Below are positions 1 to 7,005 of a stretch of DNA of 11,824 bases, in pieces. Source of the DNA: an uncultured bacterium (GTDB taxonomy: Bacteria; Desulfobacterota; Desulfobulbia; Desulfobulbales; Desulfobulbaceae); assembly GCA_903896915.1 (NCBI GenBank), contig CAITZN010000064.1, positions 1 through 11,824 on the forward strand, in the 5' to 3' direction. The notes beneath the pieces are model-generated. The model was not told the DNA's origin. It saw only the letters and a program-made list of their open reading frames with translations, and made no database searches. Position numbers and translations under genes: made by a program. Within the stretch, counting starts at the first letter, position 1. The number at the start of each line of letters is the position of its first letter.

Positions 1-19
1 TTACAATCCCATTTTTTTC

Positions 20-35
20 GGGTGTGTAATTTGCA
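20..35 (+). promoter_or_regulatory. Weak sigma-54-like element upstream of flhB
   Basis: GG (21-22), ten bases, then GC (33-34) inside TTGCA gives the -24/-12 geometry of sigma-54 promoters, and the TTGCA half is perfect. The CAC after GG is not present and the site is more than 200 bases from flhB. Many flagellar genes of proteobacteria use sigma-54, but GG-N10-GC arises often by chance, so this is only a candidate. Confidence 0.2.
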
Positions 36-43
36 ATAAAGAT

Positions 44-122
44 TCAGGTGGATAGCCTGAAGGCATTTAGGCTATCAGCAAAAAACACACTTGGATCAAC
101 TACCTGCATGAAGCACCTCCTT
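44..122 (-). other. Reverse-strand Shine-Dalgarno plus ATG with a 21-codon frame
   Basis: On the reverse strand AAGGAGG (122 to 116) is followed after six bases by ATG (109 to 107). The frame runs 21 codons and stops at TGA (46-44), ending inside the AGCCT/AGGCT hairpin. In another reverse frame a short stretch stops with TAA exactly at 3-1. This could be the start of a divergent gene broken by the repeat, a leader peptide, or chance. The peptide resembles nothing I know. Confidence 0.25.
51..76. repeat. Inverted repeat GATAGCCT...AGGCTATC (hairpin)
   Basis: Perfect 8-base arms GATAGCCT (51-58) and AGGCTATC (69-76) surround a 10-base loop that itself contains AAGGC. No T-run follows on either strand closely enough for a typical terminator. 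The arms belong to the same AGCCT/AGGCT word family seen after fliA. Confidence 0.7.
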
Positions 123-251
123 GATCCTGCATTCCACGCTAAACGTGCAAACAAGAGACAGCCCCAGATACAATCAACCTGGATTTCTTTCGACTCTTCT
201 TTGCCTAACAGACTTACAGCCTAATAAGATCAACAACTTAAGCAGTTACAT

Positions 252-1322
252 ATGGCCGAAGATACTTCATCGGGTGAACGCACCGAAACCCCCTCCTCGA
301 AACGGAGGGAAGATTTCCGGAAAAAGGGTCAGGTGGCCCAGAGCCGAGAAGTGCAGACTGCCGCCATGTTCACCATCCTGCTGCTTTTCTGGATTTATTT
401 TGCCAGGACCTTCTGGGGAGACATCCAGGAATTGGTTACCACCGTATGGAAAGTCAGCGGTGAATACGCCATTACCACTCATTCTGTGATGCAGTTGGCC
501 TATAACCTTGCCATCAACCTGGCCAAGGCTTTAGCGCCCTTGTTCCTCGTAGCCTTGATCACCGGTTTTTTTGCCTCCTTCGTGCAGATCGGTTGGTTAT
601 TCACTACCACTCCCTTGATGCCTGATTTTGCCAAACTCAATCCGCTGACCGGCATGGCCCGGTTTTTTTCCAAACGCTCTCTCATAGAAGTTATAAAATC
701 CCTTCTCAAGGTGGGCCTTATTGGCTGGATCGCCTACAAAACCGTGGCAGGCGAATTTTCCAATGCCCTTCTCCTGACCGAAATGCCGGTAGATGCGACC
801 ATCCAATACCTGGCGACAACATCGGCCCTGGTCATGGCCAAGGTTGCAGCTATCATGATTTTCCTGGCTGCCCTCGACTACGGCTTTGTCCGCTATGAGA
901 TGGAAGAAAAAATGAAGATGACGAAGCAAGAACAAAAGGAGGAGATGAAAGAGTCTGATGGGGATCCGCACATCAAGTCAAAAATCCGTTCCCTTCAGCA
1001 ACAAATGGCCCGCCGCCGGATGATGGCCGCTGTCCCCCAGGCCGATGTTGTCATCACTAACCCCACCCACTTTGCGGTAGCCATACAGTATAAAGCTGGC
1101 GAGATGGACGCCCCTGTTGTTCTTGCCAAAGGCCAGGATCTCGTAGCGGAAAAAATCCGAGAAGTTGCCAGAGAACACGACATTCCTCTCGTTGAAAATC
1201 CGCCCGTGGCAAGATTATTGCATTCAAGAGTGGAAGTGGGCCAGGCAATCCCGGATGAACTCTTCAAAGCGGTTGCGGAAATACTGGCGTACGTCTACTC
1301 ACTCAAAGGTGTAAAAAAGTAA
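252..1322 (+). CDS. flhB: Flagellar type III export gate protein FlhB
   Basis: This 356-residue inner-membrane protein is the substrate-specificity switch of the flagellar export apparatus; it works with FlhA and changes export from rod/hook to filament subunits. The N-terminus is charged and hydrophilic (about residues 1-32), followed by four hydrophobic segments between about residues 33 and 210, then a highly charged linker rich in Lys, Glu and Met and a cytoplasmic domain. The self-cleavage motif NPTH is intact at residues 270-273, so cleavage between Asn270 and Pro271 is expected. The length matches the family norm of about 350-380. The ATG at 252 gives a typical FlhB start (MAEDTSSGERTE), although only a weak purine stretch precedes it. 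The TAA stop directly abuts the flhA ATG, which implies coupled translation. Identification is very secure from the motif, the topology and the neighbours. Confidence 0.97.
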   Translation: MAEDTSSGERTETPSSKRREDFRKKGQVAQSREVQTAAMFTILLLFWIYFARTFWGDIQELVTTVWKVSGEYAITTHSVMQLAYNLAINLAKALAPLFLVALITGFFASFVQIGWLFTTTPLMPDFAKLNPLTGMARFFSKRSLIEVIKSLLKVGLIGWIAYKTVAGEFSNALLLTEMPVDATIQYLATTSALVMAKVAAIMIFLAALDYGFVRYEMEEKMKMTKQEQKEEMKESDGDPHIKSKIRSLQQQMARRRMMAAVPQADVVITNPTHFAVAIQYKAGEMDAPVVLAKGQDLVAEKIREVAREHDIPLVENPPVARLLHSRVEVGQAIPDELFKAVAEILAYVYSLKGVKK

Positions 1323-3428
1323 ATGGAAGCAACAGGGACACAAACGCTGCCCAACTGGCTACGGCCGGACGAACTGCTGCGGCGCAGTGATATCATGGCC
1401 CCGCTGGGCATTATTGGCATCCTGATGCTGATGATCATCCCTCTGCCGCCTATGCTCCTTGACCTCTGCCTGGCGCTCAACATCACCATCGGCATTCTCA
1501 TTCTCATCATCTGCCTGTATTCTGAAAAGGCGGTTGATTTTTCAATTTTCCCCTCTATCCTCCTCGTCACCACCCTTTTCCGCCTCTCACTGAACGTTGC
1601 ATCCACCCGACTGATCCTCCTCCACGGTCATGAAGGGGGACATGCTGCCGGTTCGGTGATCGAGGCCTTCGGCCAATTCGTGGTCGGTGGCTCATATGTG
1701 GTCGGTATGGTTATTTTCGTCATCCTGGTGATCATCAATTTTATCGTCATCACTAAGGGTGCGGGCCGTATCGCCGAGGTGGCAGCGCGGTTCACCTTGG
1801 ATGCCATGCCTGGCAAGCAGATGGCTATTGACGCCGATCTCAATGCTGGCCTCATTGATGAAAACACAGCCCGTCGCCGCCGCGAAGAAATCTCCACTGA
1901 AGCCAATTTTCATGGAGCCATGGACGGTGCTTCAAAATTCGTTCGTGGCGACGCCATTGCCGGCATCATCATCACCCTGGTCAATATCGGTGCCGGATTC
2001 ATTATCGGCGTTCTGCAAAAAGGCATGCCGCTCGCCGATGCCGCCAAAAACTACACTATCCTTACCGTGGGTGAAGGCTTGGTCGCCCAGATACCGGCCC
2101 TGATCATCTCTACCGCCGCCGGTATGCTGGTAACCCGTTCTGCAGGCCGTGAAGACTTCGGCACAGAATTCAAGCAACAGTTTTCACGCTATTCCAAAGC
2201 GCTATGGGTAGTTTCGGCGATCCTCGTGGGCTTTTCCATGATCCCCGGCATGCCTTTCATCCCTTTTATCATCATCGCGCTCGCTCTAGCCTCTGCAGCG
2301 CACCGCCTCGACAAAGCAGAAAAGGCCAAAGAAATAGAAGAAGCTGTGGTCGAGCAGCGGCCGCAAGCGATGGTCAAACCCGATCAGGATTACGAAAAAA
2401 TGCTCAATGTTGATCTCATTGAGCTTGAGGTTGGCTATGGCCTAATCCCCTTTGTCGATGCGGCTCAGGACGGTGAGCTCCTCACCCGCATCCAATCAAT
2501 CCGCAAACAATTCGCCCTGACCAGTGGCTTCATCGTGCCGCCGGTGCATATAAAAGATAATCTCCAGCTCAATCCCAACCAGTACACCATCAGCCTCAAA
2601 GGGGTCAATATCGCCACCGCTGAGATGATGCCCGGCTACTACATGGCCATGGATCCAGGTTTGGTTACCGAAACCATCAAAGGCTTAACCACCAGGGAGC
2701 CGGCCTTTGACCTTCCCGCCATCTGGATCACCGAGGATAAACGGGAACGGGCTCAGGTCGCTGGCTATACTGTGGTCGACTGCATCACCGTCATGGCAAC
2801 CCATGTAAGCGAAATCATCAAACAACATGCTCACGAATTGCTCGGCCGACAGGAAACTCAGAACCTGGTCGACAATCTCGCCAAAAATTATCCAAAGCTG
2901 GTCGAGGAGCTGGTACCTGGTGTGCTTAACCTGGGCATCATCATGAGGGTGCTGCAGAACCTACTCCGCGAAGGTATCTCAATCCGCGACCTGCGCAGCA
3001 TTCTCGAAACCCTGGCTGATTACGCACCAATGACTCAAGATATTGACATCCTCACCGAATATGCCCGTCATGCCCTTTCCCGGTCGATCTCTGCCTCCCA
3101 TGTGCAGGGCGACGGTATCATGCCGGTGATCACCATGGACCGAAAGGTCGAGGATGCAATCCAAACGGCGATTCAACACCGGGAAAGGGGTAGTTACCTG
3201 GCTCTTGATCCCAAGACTGCGCAAAAAATCCTCGATAGCCTGACCTCGTTTCTATCCTCCTTTACTGGAGGCCAGCAACCGGTCCTGCTTGTTCTACCCC
3301 AGATTAGACCGCACGTTCGCCGATTGACCGAGCGGTACTTCCCCAACCTGGCGGTGCTGTCGCATAACGAAATCACCTCACAGATACGTATTCAATCCAT
3401 CGGAACGGTGACCATCAATGCAAGTTAA
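1323..3428 (+). CDS. flhA: Flagellar type III export gate protein FlhA
   Basis: FlhA is the large export-gate component that forms the cytoplasmic nonameric ring, docks chaperone-substrate complexes and helps use the proton motive force. The 701-residue length is normal for the family. The N-terminal half holds about eight membrane segments (from about residue 25 to 330). The conserved FHIPEP-family stretch beginning RIAEVAARFTLDAMPGKQ lies in the cytoplasmic loop at about residues 149-176, and the acidic run in DADLNAG is intact. The soluble C-terminal domain begins at about residue 356 (DYEKMLNVDLIELEVGYG). The start codon is immediately after the flhB stop with no intergenic base and no independent Shine-Dalgarno sequence, so translation is probably coupled. 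The last 11 bases overlap the start of flhF. No frameshift or missing block is visible. Confidence 0.98.
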   Translation: MEATGTQTLPNWLRPDELLRRSDIMAPLGIIGILMLMIIPLPPMLLDLCLALNITIGILILIICLYSEKAVDFSIFPSILLVTTLFRLSLNVASTRLILLHGHEGGHAAGSVIEAFGQFVVGGSYVVGMVIFVILVIINFIVITKGAGRIAEVAARFTLDAMPGKQMAIDADLNAGLIDENTARRRREEISTEANFHGAMDGASKFVRGDAIAGIIITLVNIGAGFIIGVLQKGMPLADAAKNYTILTVGEGLVAQIPALIISTAAGMLVTRSAGREDFGTEFKQQFSRYSKALWVVSAILVGFSMIPGMPFIPFIIIALALASAAHRLDKAEKAKEIEEAVVEQRPQAMVKPDQDYEKMLNVDLIELEVGYGLIPFVDAAQDGELLTRIQSIRKQFALTSGFIVPPVHIKDNLQLNPNQYTISLKGVNIATAEMMPGYYMAMDPGLVTETIKGLTTREPAFDLPAIWITEDKRERAQVAGYTVVDCITVMATHVSEIIKQHAHELLGRQETQNLVDNLAKNYPKLVEELVPGVLNLGIIMRVLQNLLREGISIRDLRSILETLADYAPMTQDIDILTEYARHALSRSISASHVQGDGIMPVITMDRKVEDAIQTAIQHRERGSYLALDPKTAQKILDSLTSFLSSFTGGQQPVLLVLPQIRPHVRRLTERYFPNLAVLSHNEITSQIRIQSIGTVTINAS

Positions 3429-4686
3429 AGTCTTTGAAGCAAAAGACATGGCCAGTGGTCTGAAAATGGTCAAAGAGGCACTGGGGCCAGATGCCCTCAT
3501 CCTTTCCACCCGCACCATCCGCAGCGGCTCTTTTGGCATAATAGGGAAACCGATGATGGAGATCACTGCCGCCATCGACAACACCTGGCAGGAACCGGCC
3601 ATGCAACCGGTCAACGGGACGCGGCAGAGGTTGCCTGCAAAACGGCCTGGACGGCCTGAACTTCGCCAAGATATCTCGTATGAGGAAATTTGGGCCCAGG
3701 AGCCGCCGCCGCCAAAATCGGCAGCATATCACCAGCAACCACCTGCAAACCAGGATATCCAGGACGAACTGGCAGAGCTCCGCAACATCGTCAAAGGTCT
3801 CTCCAACCGCATGACTGGCATTGATCCAGCAGCTCTGCGCAAACCCTATGTCGAACCGGAATTTGTTGCCTCTAGCGGCAGCAATTCCTCTGTTGATCCG
3901 GTCATTAGCTTTCTTGGCGGCTATGGAGTTAACCAGGAAACAGCCCAGGTTGTAGCACGTTTTACCCGCGACACCATCGAAGAGGCCACCAACCTCGACC
4001 GTAGCGACCTAACAGCCATTTTCAAGGCGGCCATTGCCCGACTCTTCACCACCGAGAAGCTACTGGACAAAAAGCTTACCCGTCAGCGACGCATCAGCCT
4101 GATCGGCCCCACCGGTGTTGGCAAGACCACCACCCTGGCCAAGATCGCGGCCCACTATCTCAGTCAGTTCGGCGGAAAAATTGGCCTTATCACCATCGAC
4201 ACCTATCGGATTGCCGCGGTCGAGCAGATCAAAGTGTACGGTGAGATCATGCGGTTGCCGGTTGAAGTTGTTATTAAACCCCAGGAACTTGAACAAGCCC
4301 TGGATAAATTCCGGGACTTTGACCTGGTCCTCATCGACACCGCCGGTCGCAGCCCCAGAAACGGGATTGACTTGCAAGAGTTAGCCGGTTTTCTTCGTCC
4401 CGAACTCGGCATCGAGAACAACCTGCTACTGTCGGCGACCACCAGAGAGCGTGAGCTTGAAGAAATCATCAAGCGATTCAGCCTCCTGCCGATCAGCAAT
4501 TTTATTTTCAGCAAAATAGATGAATGTGACCAGTTGGGCGTTCTTCTCAATATTCACTACAAACACGATACGCCGATCTCGTTTCTCACCAATGGCCAGA
4601 GGGTGCCGGAGGACTTTATCATGCCGTCTCCTGCGGCAATCGCAGACCTTATCATCAACGACCACAGGATCCAAAACTATGGCTGA
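3418..4686 (+). CDS. flhF: Flagellar SRP-family GTPase FlhF
   Basis: FlhF is an SRP/FtsY-type GTPase that marks the cell site, usually a pole, where the flagellar base is assembled. The 422-residue product has the family's three-part layout: an N-terminal B domain (about 1-60), a Pro/Gln-rich low-complexity linker (about 60-125), then the N and G domains. The P-loop GPTGVGKTTT is at residues 230-239, the SRP-type TIDTYRIAAVEQ insertion follows, and the G3 motif DTAGR is at 307-311. The G4 position reads SKID (365-368) where TKxD is usual, a conservative Thr-to-Ser change that keeps Lys and Asp. The start ATG lies inside the end of flhA (11-base overlap) and the stop overlaps flhG by 8 bases, fitting co-production with its regulator FlhG. 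The SRP family also includes Ffh and FtsY, but the B domain and context favour FlhF. Confidence 0.96.
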   Translation: MQVKVFEAKDMASGLKMVKEALGPDALILSTRTIRSGSFGIIGKPMMEITAAIDNTWQEPAMQPVNGTRQRLPAKRPGRPELRQDISYEEIWAQEPPPPKSAAYHQQPPANQDIQDELAELRNIVKGLSNRMTGIDPAALRKPYVEPEFVASSGSNSSVDPVISFLGGYGVNQETAQVVARFTRDTIEEATNLDRSDLTAIFKAAIARLFTTEKLLDKKLTRQRRISLIGPTGVGKTTTLAKIAAHYLSQFGGKIGLITIDTYRIAAVEQIKVYGEIMRLPVEVVIKPQELEQALDKFRDFDLVLIDTAGRSPRNGIDLQELAGFLRPELGIENNLLLSATTRERELEEIIKRFSLLPISNFIFSKIDECDQLGVLLNIHYKHDTPISFLTNGQRVPEDFIMPSPAAIADLIINDHRIQNYG

Positions 4687-5578
4687 ACAAACAATCAGCC
4701 CGGCGGATCAGGCAGGAACCTTGCGGGCAATGAACTCCCCTTTAATCACTGAAGAAACCTTCGGACAGACCGCCACCAGAGTCTTTGCCATTGCCAGTGG
4801 CAAGGGAGGTGTCGGCAAGACTGCGGTAGTGGCCAACCTGGCTGTCCTTCTGGCACGATTTGGCAAGCGCGTTCTTATTCTCGACGCCGATCTCGGACTG
4901 GCCAATATTGACGTCGTCTTTGGACTGGCCCCAGCCTATAATCTCAACCACTTCTTCACAGGTGAGCAGGGACTTGAAGCGATCCTCATTGAGGGACCCG
5001 AAGGTATAAAAATCCTGCCGGCCGGCTCCGGGGTGCAACGCTTTACCCGACTCGATTCCGAACAGAAAATGCGACTCCTGGAAGCCCTGGATTCCATGCA
5101 CAACGATTTCGATTTTGTTCTCATCGATACCGAAGCGGGAATCTCCGAGAACGTTACCTATTTCACCACTGCAGCCCATGAAATCCTGGTAGTCACAACT
5201 CCGGAGCCAACGGCTATCACCGATGCCTACGCTTTGATGAAACTGCTCTCCAACCAGTACCATGAGAAGCACTTCAATCTGATCGTCAATTTTATCAAGA
5301 ATGAAGAAGAAGCCCTGGATGTCTACCGTAAGCTCACCATGGTGGCCAATCGCTACCTGGATATCTCCATTGATTATATCGGGTCCATTCCCCGCGACAA
5401 ACTGATGGTGGATGCTATCCGTAAACAAAAGGTTCTGGTGCAGCTGTTTCAGGACTCAAAGGCCAGCCATGCCTTCGAAGCCCTGGCGAGGACCATTATG
5501 CAGGAACCCCAGTGTTTGGAACCCAAAGGGTCCATACAATTTTTCTGGAAACGACTCCTGGATTTTGGTGGCAAATGA
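4679..5578 (+). CDS. flhG: MinD/ParA-type ATPase FlhG (FleN), flagellar number regulator
   Basis: FlhG is a MinD-like ATPase that limits flagellar number and stimulates the FlhF GTPase. I chose the ATG at 4679, giving 299 residues. An in-frame start at 4520 exists, but it would add 53 residues read out of frame through flhF. The chosen start places the DQAxxLR activation motif correctly at residues 10-16 (DQAGTLR); this is the FlhF-stimulating helix known from FlhG studies. The deviant Walker A GKGGVGKT is at 41-48, followed by the Walker A'-type DADLGLANID segment and a hydrophobic LIDTEAGIS Walker B region. The C-terminal portion is typical, ending with a basic amphipathic stretch that could act as the membrane-targeting helix. 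The start overlaps the flhF stop by 8 bases. The alternative name FleN applies to the same family. Confidence 0.95.
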   Translation: MAEQTISPADQAGTLRAMNSPLITEETFGQTATRVFAIASGKGGVGKTAVVANLAVLLARFGKRVLILDADLGLANIDVVFGLAPAYNLNHFFTGEQGLEAILIEGPEGIKILPAGSGVQRFTRLDSEQKMRLLEALDSMHNDFDFVLIDTEAGISENVTYFTTAAHEILVVTTPEPTAITDAYALMKLLSNQYHEKHFNLIVNFIKNEEEALDVYRKLTMVANRYLDISIDYIGSIPRDKLMVDAIRKQKVLVQLFQDSKASHAFEALARTIMQEPQCLEPKGSIQFFWKRLLDFGGK

Positions 5579-5626
5579 CAACATCCTCCCTACATAATTT
5601 GTACTCTTACCACAAATAATAACCCT

Positions 5627-6361
5627 ATGTTGCCTCCGATACCACCTCTTGATGACCGCTCCCAGCTGATCAGGGCCAATATGCCGCTGGTCGAACTGGT
5701 GGTGCAGCGTATGGTTCCTCAAGTGCCGAGCTTCATGACCAGGGAAGACATGATCAGCGCCGCCATGGTCGGACTCGTCGACGCGGCCAACAAATTCGAC
5801 CCGACTAAAGGGGTGAAGTTCAAAACCTTCGCCGAATACCGGGTGCGTGGTGCCATCTTTGACGAAATGCGCAAACTCGATTGGTTTTCCAGGTCCATGC
5901 GCGACAAACAAAACCATCTCGCTCAGACCATGTTGCATCTGGAACGCAAATTCGGGCGATCGCCTGAAGAAGATGAGATGGCCCAAGAGATGGCTATGAC
6001 CATCGACGAATACCATGATCTCCTCGGCCAGGTCAGCCATCTTGGCTGTGTCAGTCTCCACGAGACACTGGATCACACCGAGGAAGGCAGGAGCTTTCTC
6101 GACAACCTGGAAGACATTGGTGGACCAGCACCTGCTGACATCCTCGAAAAAGAGGAAATGACCAGAATCATAGCAGATATCCTCGAAGAACTTTCGGAAA
6201 AGGAACGCCTGGTTGTAGCTCTGTACTACTACGAAGAACTGACCCAGAAGGAGATTGCGGAAGTCCTCAGCGTTTCAGAGGGCCGGGTGTCCCAGTTACA
6301 CAGCCAAGCTCTGTTGAAACTGCGCGTGAAGTTGATCAATTCCGAGTTCTACGAACACTGA
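5627..6361 (+). CDS. fliA: Flagellar sigma factor FliA (sigma-28)
   Basis: FliA directs RNA polymerase to late flagellar promoters and is normally held inactive by FlgM until the hook is finished. The 244-residue product has sigma region 2 at about residues 12-95, including the core-binding and -10 recognition stretch (FKTFAEYRVRGAIFDEMRK, then LDWFSRSMRDK). A region 3 segment follows, and region 4 with its helix-turn-helix is at about 189-233 (LTQKEIAEVLSVSEGRVSQ). It lacks the N-terminal region 1.1 of housekeeping sigma factors, as expected. The start at 5627 has no clear Shine-Dalgarno sequence within the 48-base gap after flhG; a downstream ATG (residue 19) would cut into region 2, so the first ATG is preferred. 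No flgM is visible in the window. Placement after flhF-flhG is common in polar-flagellate proteobacteria. Confidence 0.96.
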   Translation: MLPPIPPLDDRSQLIRANMPLVELVVQRMVPQVPSFMTREDMISAAMVGLVDAANKFDPTKGVKFKTFAEYRVRGAIFDEMRKLDWFSRSMRDKQNHLAQTMLHLERKFGRSPEEDEMAQEMAMTIDEYHDLLGQVSHLGCVSLHETLDHTEEGRSFLDNLEDIGGPAPADILEKEEMTRIIADILEELSEKERLVVALYYYEELTQKEIAEVLSVSEGRVSQLHSQALLKLRVKLINSEFYEH

Positions 6362-6382
6362 GTGCAACGATTTAGGTTGTTT

Positions 6383-6445
6383 AGCCTGTAGGCTTTCAGG
6401 AAACAGCCTCATCACCTACAGCTTGTCCCTACAGCCTATCCACCT
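6383..6445. repeat. AGCCT/AGGCT repeat cluster between fliA and the unknown gene
   Basis: The gap holds several copies of one word in both orientations: AGCCT at 6383-6387, AGGCT at 6390-6394, AGCCT at 6405-6409 and 6433-6437. CTGTAGG at 6386-6392 can pair with CCTACAG at 6415-6421 or 6428-6434, so two alternative hairpins are possible. The 10-mer CTATCCACCT at 6436-6445 recurs on the reverse strand at 46-55, and the 9-mer TACAGCCTA at 6430-6438 recurs at 215-223. This looks like a degenerate dispersed intergenic repeat. No gene is seen here. Confidence 0.6.
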
Positions 6446-6464
6446 CAAATAAATCATCGCTCAC

Positions 6465-6471
6465 GAAGAGG
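6465..6471 (+). promoter_or_regulatory. Shine-Dalgarno of the unknown 137-residue gene
   Basis: GAAGAGG lies four bases before the ATG at 6476. It is stronger than those of most neighbouring genes, and it supports the chosen start and the reality of this gene. Confidence 0.65.
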
Positions 6472-6475
6472 CACC

Positions 6476-6889
6476 ATGTTCGAATCCATCAATCTTATCA
6501 GTTGCAGCAGCATCATCGCGGCCAGTCTCTGTCTGTTTTCCACCATGCACGTCATCAAACGGCAACGGTCTGAAAAATTTCAAGAAACGCAACGGATTCG
6601 AGCCATCCAGCTCAAAATTGACGCTGTGCTGCAGGATGACGGCCTCGATACAAACAGGGAAGCCTTCAGCACGACCTTAAAGACCGCACATCTGACCACC
6701 GAACTGCAGCTGCCCCGTTTGCAGAGCCTGGCCAAAATCGAAAAACATCCGCCTGAAAAATATAAAATACTGAGCAAGCTGGCTTCGCAAGGCATGGGCG
6801 CTGAAGAGATCGCCTCAATTCTGGAGATTTCCCGTGTCGAAGCGGGTCAATTGCTCAGCCTATGCAATATGGCCAAGTGCGGTCAGTAA
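6476..6889 (+). CDS. Small membrane-anchored protein with predicted coiled coil and C-terminal helix-turn-helix-like segment; function unknown
   Basis: I do not recognise this 137-residue protein by name. Residues 7-27 form one hydrophobic segment, followed at once by a basic stretch (KRQRSEK), so the predicted topology is a single N-terminal anchor with the rest in the cytoplasm. Residues 33-90 are mostly helical and charged. Residues 96-131 resemble the small helical repeat GxxxEEIAxxLxISxxEAxxLLSL found at the end of several uncharacterised flagellar-cluster proteins (DUF2802/DUF6115-like); that resemblance is from memory and is not a search result. Two cysteines close the protein (C130, C135). 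A good Shine-Dalgarno GAAGAGG at 6465-6471 precedes the ATG, one of the better ones in the window, supporting a real gene. It sits between fliA and flgF, so a motility role is likely by context only. Confidence 0.8.
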   Translation: MFESINLISCSSIIAASLCLFSTMHVIKRQRSEKFQETQRIRAIQLKIDAVLQDDGLDTNREAFSTTLKTAHLTTELQLPRLQSLAKIEKHPPEKYKILSKLASQGMGAEEIASILEISRVEAGQLLSLCNMAKCGQ

Positions 6890-6923
6890 AGAGGACACCG
6901 TAAGACCAGCTGTATTTAGGTGT

Positions 6924-6950
6924 TAAGAAAGCACCCGATTCGACCGACAA
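6924..6950 (+). promoter_or_regulatory. Candidate FliA (sigma-28) promoter upstream of flgF
   Basis: The -35 TAAG (6924-6927) against consensus TAAA is followed by exactly 15 bases and then ACCGACAA (6943-6950) against consensus GCCGATAA. That is 9 of 12 positions matched with the correct spacing and with the central CCGA intact. It lies about 56 bases before the flgF start and after the unknown gene, in the right place to drive flgF-flgG-flgA-flgH-flgI-flgJ. The consensus is from enterobacteria, so strength in this organism is unknown. Confidence 0.4.
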
Positions 6951-7005
6951 GAATAGTAACGATTACAACCGGCAATGCCAGTAATTCAACACACCGCGGA
7001 GCAAT

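Larger units (their letters stand above)
1..251. other. Non-coding region upstream of flhB
   Basis: No flagellar gene is found in these 251 bases. They hold a T-run between CCC and GGG (8-22), a weak sigma-54-like element (20-35), a hairpin-forming AGCCT/AGGCT repeat (51-76), a reverse-strand Shine-Dalgarno with a 21-codon frame (44-122), and a second copy of the TACAGCCTA word (215-223). A + strand frame of 38 codons at 108-224 has no Shine-Dalgarno and no recognisable content. The transcript start for flhB is probably here or further upstream, outside the window. Confidence 0.6.

Noticed and set aside
108..224. + strand 38-codon frame before flhB
   Set aside because: There is no Shine-Dalgarno, its content is not recognisable, and it ends in the repeat word TACAGCCTA; chance is the simplest reading.
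121..489. + strand frame of 122 codons starting in the flhB upstream region
   Set aside because: It continues into flhB out of frame, has low-complexity content, and has no supporting motif or Shine-Dalgarno.
4520..4678. 53-residue N-terminal extension of FlhG from the ATG at 4520
   Set aside because: It lies wholly within flhF in another frame, has no family similarity, and the DQAxxLR motif sits correctly after the ATG at 4679.
4742..5428. Reverse-strand open frame of 228 codons opposite flhG
   Set aside because: Its composition is that of an antisense shadow, with no recognisable motif; flhG on the other strand is certain.
5456..6076. Reverse-strand open frame of 206 codons opposite the flhG end and fliA
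   Set aside because: It runs across two secure genes and their gap, is His-rich as shadows of Met/Asp-rich genes often are, and shows no family pattern.
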